This document shows positions 45,999-57,355 of a stretch of DNA of 64,000 bases, in pieces (the first letter of the stretch is position 1; each line of letters begins with the position of its first letter). The notes beneath the pieces were generated by a model. The model did no database searches, was not told the origin of the DNA, and saw only the letters and a program-made list of their open reading frames with translations. The translations under genes and the position numbers were made by a program. Origin of the DNA: Calonectria ilicicola (taxonomy: Eukaryota > Ascomycota > Sordariomycetes > Hypocreales > Nectriaceae); contig CP085830.1 of NCBI GenBank assembly GCA_020809705.1, forward strand, positions 3,286,001-3,350,000, read 5' to 3'.

Positions 45999-47470
45999 TT
46001 TCTTTTCTGCGCCTTGGAAGATGAAGGGGAAAAAACCGACAATGGCTTAAAGCCAAAAAAATGTAAGAAAGGAAGAGAGTTGGGGCCGTTGTTATAAAAC
46101 GAAGGATTCCACCATTTTTATGCCTGCTGCCGGATTCGGAAATCGGCGAAAAACCCAAGTCCATCCATTTGGTCTCGGGTGAATAAAACAATGGGATGCA
46201 GGTTAAGATACAAAAAAGAGAGCATCCATGTCTTAGGCGAGGAACGCTAGGCTCAACTCAGCAAGCGATTTGTGGCTGCTTAATTATCTAACGATGGATG
46301 CCCTTTCCTGGGTGCCTAACACGAGTAAGACATCGGTTTGATAAACGCGGTCGACATGGACTCACATCGGTGAAATGCAGATGACGATATTCTGCCGAAA
46401 AAGAAAAAAAGAAAGAAAATCGTATCATGTACATAGAAAAATGAATTCAGAGTAAACAAACAGTAATCAATGTTGGATTGAATGATGCTCTGTTTACTAC
46501 CACCCATCCCGTTTGTCTGACCTGGTTTGGCCTTGCGGGTGAACAGGGCAGCATTGGATGTGGCTGGATTAGGATGGTACCCGGGAAAATCCTTGGCAAT
46601 ATAATTCACGCCAAATCATCTTCTCAGTCACCGATGCCCAGAAGAGACGGGCTGACACTTTGTGGGGGAGCCGGTGTCGCCATTCATTCGTGCAAGTTTG
46701 GGCTGGAGGCTTCATGATAGAGTTCAAGCTGATGTGAGATTGCCTAAAACTCAAAGGCCACCTGACTGCGCGACCGTCAATATGTCTCCTAATCGCCACC
46801 AAAATCTTCATTATAAACGACAGGAACTGAGCTTGGGGCGTCAGGCCTCAAGCTGATTCTTAATGGGGAAATGCTGACCGGCCATCTCTCACCAATACTA
46901 CCCAAGCCTTGCTCAGCAATCAAGAGGGTACTACTGTATGCCCCGCTCAAGTGTCCCGGATTATCGGATAAGCTAAATTTGCCTGTGTCTTTGTTCGTCA
47001 AGGGATGCCGCTGCTGTATCGCGCGGATCTGAACGATTCAGCCGCGTCACTCCCCATCTTGGACTTCATTAACTTTGGGTTTTTACTTTTCACGTTCGTT
47101 TCTTCATCTTTTCCCAACATCACCAACATTTACGGATTCTGATTTGAGAGAATGCTCTCCTGATACGGAGTGGTAAAACAGAAATTTCTATCCGTAAATC
47201 GTTTCATTCATATTTCCGAGAATATATGGATTCTATCATTCCAGAGTAGGTCCGTCCAAGGTGTCCCTTCACCTTGATCTCTGAAATACCTAAGTACTGT
47301 GCCCAGTACAAAATTCATTAAGTCAACGCTATGCACTTCCATGCCTCTCCTCCGTTTATCCGTTCGTTTTCCTCCGGTTTCCGTTTAATCATGGGCAGCC
47401 CCAGCTATTCCTTGGGGGTTTCCACCTGCCCATCCAAGACGCTGTCTTTTGTTCTTTTATTGTTGTTGTT
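45999..47470. other. Intergenic, 1.5 kb
   Basis: Transporter promoter on the left, 3' region of the aldolase gene on the right. Overlapping short ORFs without recognisable features. Confidence 0.5.
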
Positions 47471-48469
47471 TTACAGGGACTTCTCAATCTCCATGACCTC
47501 AGCAACACCCTCGGCAATGGCCTTGGTCTGTTCCTCTGTGAGGCGCTTGAGAGGGCGACGAGGGTAGCCGCCGTAGCCGTAGTAGCTCTGGATGGCGGAC
47601 TTGGTGCCGGCAATGGCCGCCTTGGTCAGGACCCAGTCACCCTTGGAGAGCTTCTTCTGCAGGGCCTGAGCCTCATCCTTCTTTCCGCTGGCGTAGAGGT
47701 TCCAGACGCGAACGCAGGTCTTGGGCATGACGTTGGCGCCACCAGCAATGATACCACTTCCGCCACTGACCAGGGTCTGGATGGTGAAGTCGGCAATACC
47801 ACCAAAGGCCATGTATCCCGAGCCCTCACTTGAGGGGGTCTTGGCATCAGTAGCGAGAGCCACTCGGGTAAGCTTTCCAGTGCTTCCACAGGTGAACTTG
47901 GTGCCAACGATGTTGGGGTGCTGGGCGAGCTTGATCAGAAGGTCGCTGTCCATGTCGACACCGGAGACGGCTCCAGGGTAGTTGTAGAGAATGACGGGCA
48001 GGGGGCTGCCGTCAGCCAGGGCGATGAAGTAGTTGTAGATGGACTCCTCGTCCATCTGAGGGCGGTAGTAAGAGGGAGGAAGAACAAGGGTGTAGTCGGC
48101 GCCAGCCTCCTGGGCAAGCTTGCTGAGCTCAATGGTTCCCTTGACACTGCCCTCGGTGGCTCCGAGAACAATGGGAACAGAGGTGAAACCAGCAGCATCG
48201 AGAGCCTCACGGGTAGCCTTGGTGACGGCGAGCTTCTCCTCCCGGGTGCAGTGGACAGCCTCACCGTTGGAGCCCATGGTCACAAGACCAGCCAGGCCAG
48301 CGCGGGCCAGTCTCTCGGCGTGCTGCTTGATGGTGGGAATATCCAACTCCTCAGTCTCTGGGTCGAAAAAGGTCATGGTAGGGGCGTAGATGCCCGTGGG
48401 AAGCGGCCGGCGGCCAGCTGCCGAGTGGCCATTGGAGGAGCCATTGTTGGCGCTTGTGGAAGAAGGCAT
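47471..48469 (-). CDS. DapA/DHDPS-family class I aldolase or lyase
   Basis: Single exon, 332 aa from ATG 48469. The frame is open another 53 codons upstream, but that part lies in a T-rich leader and the chosen ATG starts the conserved Ser/Asn-rich head. The TIM-barrel motifs are clear: GIYAPTMTFFDPETEELD, GLVTMGSNGEAVHCTREE, VPIVLGATEGSVKGTIEL, ADYTLVLPPSYYRP, LYNYPG (Tyr162) and VGTKFTCG (Schiff-base Lys191), then GGSGIIAGGANVMPKTC. Fungi use this family for 2-keto-3-deoxy-sugar acid and 4-hydroxy-2-oxoglutarate aldolases rather than lysine synthesis, which here goes by the alpha-aminoadipate route. The exact substrate cannot be read. It is divergent, across 2.6 kb, from a sugar-type dehydrogenase gene. 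Confidence 0.88.
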   Translation of the reverse strand: MPSSTSANNGSSNGHSAAGRRPLPTGIYAPTMTFFDPETEELDIPTIKQHAERLARAGLAGLVTMGSNGEAVHCTREEKLAVTKATREALDAAGFTSVPIVLGATEGSVKGTIELSKLAQEAGADYTLVLPPSYYRPQMDEESIYNYFIALADGSPLPVILYNYPGAVSGVDMDSDLLIKLAQHPNIVGTKFTCGSTGKLTRVALATDAKTPSSEGSGYMAFGGIADFTIQTLVSGGSGIIAGGANVMPKTCVRVWNLYASGKKDEAQALQKKLSKGDWVLTKAAIAGTKSAIQSYYGYGGYPRRPLKRLTEEQTKAIAEGVAEVMEIEKSL

Positions 48470-51062
48470 TGTGTAGATGTGGGGGTTTGTAAGGGCCTTT
48501 TTTTTACTTTTACTCGGCAAAACGAAGCGATGGAATTGAGCAACACGGAGCGATTGGAAACAAAGAAGCCGAGGCGCATACTCAGTCAGGGACGGGAACT
48601 GGGTGCCTTTAATAGGTGCAAGGTACAATCAATTGGTATTGGAAAAGCGCTCCCTTTTCCCTTGTCCAAGCTAAGAGAGATGCTAGGTGGGCGTGAGGCT
48701 AAAGTTGGGGGTGGGTTCGGCTCCGGAAGTCAAGTGCACCACGACTTGGGCGGGCATTGGTCCGATTTCCCCCCCAAGCGCGATGGAGCTGGTTGAAACC
48801 CACGTACATGAGGTCTTGTGATAATGGAAGTGCGGCAGACCGGGAAGGGAACCGTGTCGTGCACCGGGAGCCAGACGTGGAGGCTCGGTGTCAAGGGATG
48901 TGGGCGATCTTCGTGTAAGTCGCCCATTTTTTTCTTGTTGTTTTTGTTTTGGCTCTGTACGGGACGGGAGCGGTGACAAAGAATCACGCGATGGGGGTTT
49001 CTAGGGTTTCTACAATGACAATTGATACAAGGACAAAGATAGCCGTCTTAAAGAGGCGCGGTTATAGATGTCGAGACCCGGACCGGGTGGTGATGCAGTA
49101 CGACCAAGTGAGATGGAGGTGCATGGCCATCCACGCCGTTGAGACGAGTCGGATGTCCGGGGTCAAGAGCGAGCAGCAGATCGGCATCTGGGAGAAGAGC
49201 TGCCGCATCTGCGATAGCAAGACAGGAACGCTGGTCGGTAGCAGGGTATGGCAGTCATCTGGAGGCCGGGGTTGGCACCCATTTGCATTCCCAGGTGGTT
49301 GCGTCGAGGCATCGTGGCAGCTGGGGTCTCGTTCGTGCTGGCTGGGCACAACAGGATTGAACCAGGTGGACGGAATGGGTGTGAGGGATAACTGGCTGTA
49401 TGGTACAAACAGGTATGGATTCGTCCTAGGATATGCAACATTTCTTGGTTGCCTAGTTAAGCAAGCCATGGCGAGGAGCTGGTTTCCTCCAAGCGACATT
49501 GGCCATCGCGTGTAAGCGCGTACGGGGTCGTCAGGATGTGGAGCAGGCACTGCAACCACAGCAAGTATCCGCCAGCTGGGGCTTAGCATCAGGGACGGAA
49601 AAGCGTCACGTCGCTACGTTGAGCATGGATTCCCGAGTGCCTTTGCGAGAAGCGGACGTGGAATTCCCGATTTCGGGAGCTACTTGGTGTAGGAAAAGCC
49701 GACTACAGCAGCAAAACGTGATAGTGGTGGTGGTGGTGGTGGTGAATGGGGAGGGTTGCTCTGCGGACGGGCAAGCATTCAGGGTGCCCCCAAAGTTGTT
49801 CCACCAGTGGCGAGACGGGCGGGAGAGCAGCCATGACATGAGCGTTGGAGAATCATGACAAGTCAAGTTGGGAATTATCCATTGATTCACTTTTTGAATT
49901 TCTTCTGACCTAATGCCGGTAAAAAATGGCACGTTTTCCTAGTGTTGGGGTTTGTGCGACTTGCCTGCGCCCATCACTAGCAAAACTCAACCAGCCCCGA
50001 CGCGAAAATTGCTGGTCGCGCACTGTGATGTTGTGTATTACACTCGGTTCCATTGGCTGCTGGCCTGCTGGTCGACTGGTCGACTGGTTCCGTGCCGATG
50101 CGGGGTGCGCCCGTCGTGGGGGTGGGGGAGGGGTAACTGAGACCAGTCTCCAAACTTGTGATGACATGGCGGAACATCACTGAAGAGTTTGGGGGTGGCA
50201 CCCAGAGAGGCTTTAGCATCAGTCAGCAAGTAAGCCTGGCATATTGCTTTGTTCTTGGAAACACCAATTATTCGACTCTTGGCAGCGCATAGCCATGATA
50301 CAGCCTCCACGCCTGAGTCTTGTAGTTGCAAACTCTCCGTCATGATTACTGCTCCCGTCTGTAACCGCGAAAATAGCGTTTGTAAACTCGCCCGCGCTGA
50401 ATGAGTGGTGGGAACAGCTCGCCCGGGAATACGCTTAGCCGTTCCAAATATGCATCTCGACCCAAGCATCAACCCCCGCCATCACACGACAATACAGCCA
50501 AAATAGCCCATCCCAAGCTCCAATTGTCCCATGCCCAGAACTAAACCCCAACCTCATCTTAACCGCACATGGCCGCATCAACAGCAGATTCAACTGCCAA
50601 AAGAACCACACGGCCCCCATGAGACGCCGTCTTGTACAGATTGGAGGGAATTGGCGGGGCCGAGATTTCCCTCCAATTGCTGCCCCTCATTCTCGGTCAG
50701 AACCCCGACGCTGTCATGACCTCTCTGTGCCTGCATGGCCGTAGAAAGTGATATATTCCCACGATGCCAACTCCGAGATGGGCCGTGACCTATCCGAATC
50801 TTCTCCCCACGAGACGCCACTTGAATTTTTTCCTCGTTTCTTTTTCCTCTCTCCTCCTACACCTCTTCTCCGCTTGTGCATCCTGCCCTCGTCCAATTGC
50901 TGCCCTTGTCTTACACCTGAGGCTTGACGCATCTCGATCTGCAGCTGGTTCCCCTCCTCCTCCCCCCCACCTGCCTTCCATCCATCTCCTCACCCTCCCC
51001 TCACCAACACCAAACTTTCAACTGCACACTTGTTCCAATCAACGTGCAAATTATCAGCCAAA
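48470..51062. other. Divergent intergenic region, 2.6 kb
   Basis: Upstream of both the aldolase and the Gfo/Idh/MocA gene. Contains a GGT run at 49724-49743 and a TAGGGTTT telobox-like word at 49002-49009. From about 50820 the plus strand becomes pyrimidine-rich, as a leader for the dehydrogenase. A 188-codon plus frame (48949-49515) overlaps a 175-codon antisense frame, and neither looks like a protein family. Confidence 0.5.
49724..49743 (+). repeat. (GGT)n microsatellite
   Basis: About six perfect GGT units in noncoding sequence. Confidence 0.8.
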
Positions 51063-52425
51063 ATGGAGCCTCTCAACGTATTGATGGTAAGCCTCAGCCT
51101 CATGGAATTGTATACCGCAATGCCACTAACACCAAGCTCCAGGTCGGTACCGGCGAGTACACCACCGGCTGGGTTGGTACTGGTGCTTCGGGCTCCGACA
51201 AGAAGGTCGGTGTCGTTGGCCTCAGCTTGTTTGACCTGCGACGTCGCGAAAAGGTCGACAAGCTGAGCATGGTCGGCGTCAACGGCAAGAAGTTTCCTGC
51301 CATTCGTATGTGCATCCGTCATGAGACATCGCTGTGAACCCCGCTAACAATCATGTCTTAGGCGAGCACCTCCAGAAGAACATTGGTCAGGCTTACAACA
51401 ACCTCGACACCTCCTTCACCTCTTTCCCCGCCGACGACAAGGTCGAGCCCGAAGCTTACAAGACGGCCATTGACGCCCTGAAGGCCGGCGATGCCATCAC
51501 CATCTTCACCCCTGACCCCACCCACTACCCCATTGCCCGCTACGCCATTGAGCGAGGCATCCATGTCATGATCACCAAGCCCGCCGTCAAGGAGCTCTCC
51601 CAGCACCAGGAGCTCGTCGAGTTGGCCCAGAAGCACGGTGTCTACGTCTACATCGAGCACCACAAGCGCTTCGATCCTGCCTATGCTGATGCCCGCTACA
51701 AGGCCCAGAACCTTGGCGACTTCAACTACTTCTACAGCTACATGTCGCAGCCCAAGTCCCAGCTTGAGACCTTCAAGGCCTGGGCTGGCAAGGACTCTGA
51801 TATCTCCTACTACCTCAACAGCCACCACGTCGACATCTGTGACTCTATGGTCCAGAGCCGCGGCTACATTCCCCTGCGTGTCACTGCCAACTCATCCAAG
51901 GGTGTTGCCCTCGACCTGGGCTGCGACCCTGCCACTGAGGACACCATCACCGTCATGGTGACCTGGGGCAAGAAGGATGACCCCAGCAAGCGCGCCGTCG
52001 GTGTCTACACTGCTTCGTGGACCGCCCCCCAGCGCGCTGGTGTGCACTCCAACCAGTACTTCCACTACCTCGCCGCCAACGGTGAGATCCGCGTGGACCA
52101 GGCCAAGCGTGGCTACGACGTGGCCGATGACTCGGTAGGCCAGCTCGCCTGGTACAACCCCTTCTACATGCGCTACGCTCCTGACGAGGACGGCAACTTT
52201 GCCGGCCAGACGGGCTACGGCTACATTTCTATGGAGAAGTTTGTCGACGGGTGCCGTGCCGTCAACTCTGGCAAGGCCAAGCCCGAGGACCTTGACAAGA
52301 AGGACCTGCCCACGCTCAAGAACACGATTGCCACCACCGCCATTCTGGAGGCTGGACGAAGGAGCATTGACGAGGGCCGCGAGATCAAGATCGTCATTGA
52401 GGGCGACAAGTGGTCGCTGCAGTAA
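51063..52425 (+). CDS. Gfo/Idh/MocA-family NAD(P)-dependent oxidoreductase
   Basis: Three exons: 51063-51086 (eight codons), 51143-51305 and 51362-52425; 416 aa. The nucleotide-binding motif [15 protein letters not shown] is split by intron 1. Later landmarks are [31 protein letters not shown] (the family's Lys-Pro pair), [24 protein letters not shown] (putative catalytic His) and [19 protein letters not shown]. The N-terminal Rossmann and C-terminal alpha/beta domains have normal length. Such enzymes oxidise sugars, inositols or sugar acids; the substrate here is not evident. Codon use is strongly C-ending, suggesting high expression. A C/T-rich leader precedes the start. Confidence 0.87.
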
Positions 52426-52811
52426 AAGAGGAAATGGGAAAAGAGTTGGAGTGAGATGTTAATATGGCCATGAGACTTTTTTTAACGAATGCATGCTGGG
52501 TGTTGGTATTGGTTTAATATCAGGATAAAAAAATACATATACAAATACGTATGAAACTACGAGAACCGTCCCCGTATTGCTGTGTCTTAAGGTGAATATT
52601 GCAATTCGTATGGAACGACTTGATAGTCTTCGTGTGGATCCATGAAAACTCACCAATCCGCTCCACCAAAATTCACTCCAACCCGACATTCCGCAGGGCA
52701 AACCGTCTTTCTCACTTGACGCTTTTGTTCCTGGCTCTTTTCACTGAAGATACCAACTCTCTATACATACATCAGCCGTTCCGCCACGCTCAAGGGAAAC
52801 AGACCAAAAAA
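52426..52811. other. Short spacer between dehydrogenase and RIT1
   Basis: 3' UTR of the dehydrogenase and leader of RIT1. No further signal. Confidence 0.6.
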
Positions 52812-54351
52812 ATGCCTGACCCCCACTTCTCCGACCTCATCCTCCCGCAGAACGAGCAGCCGTCCATGTCGCAGCTTCTGGCCTCGCTCAAGCGCACCAC
52901 CTTGAGCATCCACAACCGCCTGACCAGCATCCGCGCCGACGCCGCCTTTGCGGCTCGTGTGGCGGAAGCCTACGCGCCCCGGCCGCTCGTCGCCAACGAG
53001 CGCTGCGGCAGCTGGTACATCCCCCCGCAGGATAAGAAGGGCGGGGCCTACTTCAAGAGCACCGACGGGCATGAGCGAGCCTGGAAGTTTAGCACTAGGA
53101 GGCTGAATTTCCACTTGCTCGAGATGATTGAGAAGAATGACGGGTAAGTGCTTCAATGCATGTTGAAAGACATGGGCAAGCGATGGGGGGATGATCCATG
53201 GCGGGGCATCTTGTTCATGGCTGATTTTTGATATAGCATCATTATTGTAGACTCTACTCGCCGCGGTAAACGTAACTACCACCCAAAAAAAGACCACCTT
53301 GTAAAACAACAAAAAATAGAAACTAACGAGGTCACCAGGTATGCCTGATGCGCTCTCCAGAACCATCCCCATCTGGTGCACCGTCCTCAACATGGCCCTG
53401 CTCCCTTCACACCCGGCCTCCTCAACCCTCCATCTTCCCCCTTTCCTCCCCGCCTCCAACCATGCACACATCACCGCCCTGCTGCCGGAGTTCCTCGCCT
53501 CCCTCAAAGCCCTCAACCTCGACCTCCCAACCTGTCTCACCAAGCCTCTCCGCCCCATCTGGGTGACGCCGGACTCGTCTCTTCCGGACGACGGTGAGGC
53601 CGGCCAGCCCATTTTCGATGACTTCCGCCCTGTCATCTGCTGCACGGCCAGCAGGCGCGTGGTGGGTAGTGAGATGGACGAGGGCGGCTACATCCAGGGC
53701 GCAGGTGATGACACAGAGAACTGGGCCTTTGGGCTAACCCCGCCGGTGTTTTGGGATAACCTCGACCAGCTCTTGGAGGCGCCAGAAGCAGAGCTGCCCG
53801 ACCTCATTACCCAGCTCGTCAGCAGCCACAAATCCGAGACCGGCGGCTCTAACCCTCGCAAGGATCTCACGCGTCACATCTCAGTATGCCCTCTACCTCT
53901 GGTTGCAGACCAGGCCACGAGCGGTGAGTGCCGCATAGCCCTCACACCCGACACAACGTCCAAGGACACGTGGATCAGGTCACCGACTTTCATGCAGGTT
54001 GGGCTCGGAAAGAGTAAGACTGCTAGTAGAAACATGCGTGCTGCATTGCCAGACATATGCAGCTTTGTAGCCAAGTTCCTGATGTCTCAGACATCTGAGG
54101 CCACTTCCCCAGGTTGCATCACTATTGCATGTGAATCAGGAAAGGACCTCTCCGTGGGGGTAGCTCTGGCGATTTCTTGCTATCTCTTTGACGATGAGGG
54201 CAACTTTCGTGAGCCGGCACCGGATGCATCATTTACCAAGACCCTCGTCAAGTCAAGACTGGGTTCCATCATGACTGCGTATCCAGAGGCCAATCCAAGT
54301 CGATCTACTTTACAGAGTGTCAACAGTTTCTTAATGGACTGGCGACGGTAA
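52812..54351 (+). CDS. RIT1: Initiator-tRNA A64 2'-O-ribosylphosphate transferase
   Basis: Three exons: 52812-53143, 53237-53265 (29 nt) and 53339-54351; 457 aa. The N-terminal part has ERCGSWYIPP, AYFKSTDGHERAWKFSTRRLN and the continuation across the micro-exon, GIIIVDSTRRGGMPDALSRT, then IPIWCTVLN. These are hallmarks of Rit1. The C-terminal ~130 residues are the dual-specificity-phosphatase-like module, with ACESGKDLSVGVALA in the place of the phosphate-binding loop. Rit1 adds a phosphoribosyl group to A64 of initiator tRNA-Met, keeping it from elongation. The frame reaches the stop without trouble only if the 29-base exon is included. Confidence 0.93.
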
Positions 54352-54498
54352 TGGGAACAAATTTCCAGTCTTTGAGTCGTCTTATTTATTTCTATCCGTG
54401 TCTCTTGATGACGCTACCCACTTGAAAAAAAAAAGACCCCCGACTCCGCTATTGAGAACGAGGTACTGTGAAATGCAAAATGCATGCACCATGTCTAT

Positions 54499-55304
54499 CT
54501 AGACTTTGCCAGCTTCAATCTCCGCAAGCTTCTCGGGAAACTCGGACCAATCCTGCATGATGTTGACAGCGCCAGCATCCCTGAGAACCTTCTCCATGGC
54601 AGCCTTTTCGCTCTCGGGGTAAGGGCCAACATAGCCAATGACCTTGATACCAGCACGGGTACCACTGAGAGTACCACTCTTGCTGTCCTCAATGGCAACG
54701 CACTCCTTGGCCTCCTTGTTGATTTCCTTCATAGCATGCAAGTAGATGGCAGGATCGGGCTTGCTTGTAGGCTTGGGAAGGCTGGAGGCAGCAGAGTAGA
54801 TATCGTGTCCAAAGTACTTGGCCTGGCCGACCTTCTCAACTGAAGCCTCAAGTCGGCGGAGAGCAGAGGAAGAGACAACAGCAAGGTGGTACTTGCCAGA
54901 GGCAGCAAGCTTCTCAAGCTGGTCATCAACACCAGGGCAGGGTCGAAGGCTTTGCTTGAGCTTGGCAATCACTGCATCTTCCTCTGCCAAGACGTACTTC
55001 TCGAGGTCATCATCCTTGATCTCGATGCCGTATTGCTTCTGGAGGGTGATGAGCATGCCACGGAAGTTCTGGCCAACAAACTCCTTGATCAGAGTCTCGC
55101 CAGTGAAGTTGAGGGTTTTGCCTCGCTCAGCACAGATCTTGTTGATAAGCTCGGCGCAAGCTTCAAAAGCGAGCTCCTCGGAGAGGACGAGGGTGTTGTC
55201 GCAGTCAAAGAGGAGAGCCTTGATCTATCAATGGGGTTAGCACATTGATCAAACTTGGAAAGGTCGTCGTTGTGGGACGCTATAGGCATGCATACCTCGG
55301 GCAT
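54499..55304 (-). CDS. HAD-superfamily sugar-phosphatase-like hydrolase
   Basis: Two exons, 55304-55296 (three codons, MPE) and 55224-54499, with a 71 nt phase-0 intron; 244 aa. All HAD motifs are present: motif I LLFDCDNTL with nucleophile Asp10 and Asp12, motif II VVSSSA, motif III Lys in SKPDPAIYL, and motif IV AIEDSKSG. The cap is the helical C1 type between motifs I and II (GQNFRGMLITLQKQYGIEI). It resembles beta-phosphoglucomutase/2-deoxyglucose-6-phosphatase-type enzymes; a small sugar or polyol phosphate is the likely substrate. It converges on RIT1 with about 150 bases between stops. Confidence 0.9.
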
Positions 55305-57355
55305 TTTGACGGTATTGGGGGTTGGTGGTGACGGGAAGTATTACGAGAAGCAAGGCAATTGGAAAAGTAGAGTGAAGCTGTAGAGAAACAGGAGAATGAC
55401 AATGATTCTTCTATTGGAGAGCAAACCGGGGTGAAGAGAAGTAGAGAAGAAAAGAAAGAGGAAAAAAAGATGAGAGCAGATGAGGATTTTAAAAGAAAGC
55501 AAGGTTGTCAAAAATAAGGTAGGTCGGTGCGGGGGGGAGGGAGCTCAGAGGTCGAGCAAGGTTGCTGGAAGGTAGCTACGCAGGCACAGCACACAGCAGC
55601 ACACAAGACGCAGTACAGCGCAGGTGAGGCAAGTGTCAGATTTGTTGACCCGTGGCGGCGGCAGTGAGGCCGAGATGTAAGACAGTTGGGCGAGCACCAG
55701 CCAGACAGAACGCGGGGTTGCAGAGGCAATGGAGTCACATTCGCGTTCTGGAGGGGGAGCAGATCAAAGACATGCTCACCGTTCAAGGGACGCACGTTGC
55801 CAGGGAAAATGGCTCAGGTTGCATTATCAGCCTGGCCAATTCGACGCGTGAAGCAGAGACATGTCGTGTCTGAAGTGCTCTAGCCTGCCAGGACCTGCCA
55901 GGCCTGCAGACAAGACCACCACCACACAGCTAGCAGCAGCAGCTCCCTCTGGGCCAGTCCTAGTCCGCCTGCCATCTGGCCGAGCTTCTGCCCGTGCTTC
56001 TGTCCGTTGCTGGAAATTGCACGTGTAATAATGACCTGTCCGTCATCTGCTACAGCGCCTATGCCTGCCTATGCCTGCCCATGCGAGCAATACAGGGGAG
56101 GGAATAAGGCCTCTGCCCCTCCCCCTCCCCCTCTTTTCTCCCCTTTGGGTCCCCGGTCCAACCCAGTGTCGTCATCGCTGCACCCCCCGCCCCATCTAGC
56201 GGAGAGCTTCCACCTGCGCGCAATAATTTATCCCCTCGCTATTCTCGGGTTGCCCATGGCTAACTCTGAGAAAACCAGGGCTGGGCCGAACTGGCCTGGT
56301 CATCCATTACGTTGCCAGTCTGGGTTACCTGCGCCGTTTTACATCTATTCAGGGAGATGGAGACCAAAAAAAAAAAAAAAAACAAGAATCAGTTAGCACA
56401 ACGTTCATTCGTTCCCACCTTCATCGGCCCGCTTGGCGTTCCCGTTCGCGTCGTGCTCCATTCTTGACAGGCTCTTGTTAATCTGCCTCTGCCACTGGCA
56501 ACGGGCTTACTCGGCTATACTTCGATCCGCTCGTCAGTTCTCTTCCGAGTTATTCACGTCACACTACCTCGACAGAGCCGTACGGCCTGTCTTCCGTTTC
56601 CATTTCCATATTCTTCGTCCTGCATCTGCGAATCGTAGTCCACTTGACTTCAATACCTGGCACAGGTCGGAAATCCGGGGCCGATGAACCGTTTGTGGCA
56701 CCAATGACCACCCGCCGATTCCAAACCCGGCTTGATTGTTCTAGGCATTCACACCGATCCCGCCGCTTAGCCGTCGTCATGAAACATGATCCTACGGGGA
56801 TTCCAATCATGACAACGAATGCAGCTTGCCGGCCTCGAAATTACAACATCACTGAGCATGGTATGGTGCAAGTTGACACGTTACTCTCCAGACTTGTTCT
56901 AGCATTATTCGCTAGTTACGGTCTACCTAACATAAAACTAAATGCTGCATCAACAAATTCGTCTTGGATATCAAATCCTACAACGCGGCCCAGTTACGAA
57001 GGAACCCTTTTGTCCATCTTGTATCGCCGAGTATTCCTACTGTCGCAACTGGGTTGTAATATTTCTCGTTATTCGTTATTCGGCACCCCAAACTCCATAA
57101 CACCATTTAATCATAATTACTCCTTCACTCTAAACTCTTCGTCCCCGAGCTCAGACACTTTCCAGGAAAGAAGAAACACATTCCAGCCAAGTATTGTTCG
57201 GGGCTGCTTAAAGAGCCACGATGTTTCCGGTCCTCAGATGTAGATAGGGGAAGGGTATGTCTGTGGCAATGGAACTAGGGCCCGCAACTCAAATTGAGTT
57301 GTCGCCAGAGTTCATTGCTGGCCGTATCGTTTCGTAAGCGCGTATTGAGAACCGC
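55305..57355. other. Intergenic, 2 kb
   Basis: HAD gene leader (purine-rich on the plus strand, 55330-55500) then GC-rich sequence. From about 56800 it is AT-richer, becoming the 3' region of SIS1. A 199-codon frame at 56644-57243 has no family features. Confidence 0.5.

Noticed and set aside
48470..48628. 53-codon N-terminal extension of the DapA-family protein
   Set aside because: In-frame but without conserved sequence, Lys-rich over a T-rich leader; the ATG at 48469 is preferred.
48949..49515. 188-codon plus-strand frame and overlapping 175-codon minus-strand frame (49062-49589)
   Set aside because: Mutually overlapping frames with no family features in GC-rich intergenic DNA; unusual Trp/Arg/Cys content and no clear leader.
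51063..51086. Possibility that the Gfo/Idh gene starts later, without the eight-codon first exon
   Set aside because: The first exon and its CTAAC-containing intron restore the beta-strand before the GTGEYTTGW nucleotide-binding loop, so the longer model is better.
56644..57243. 199-codon plus-strand frame
   Set aside because: Composition resembles random translation; no motif, and it runs into the SIS1 3' region.
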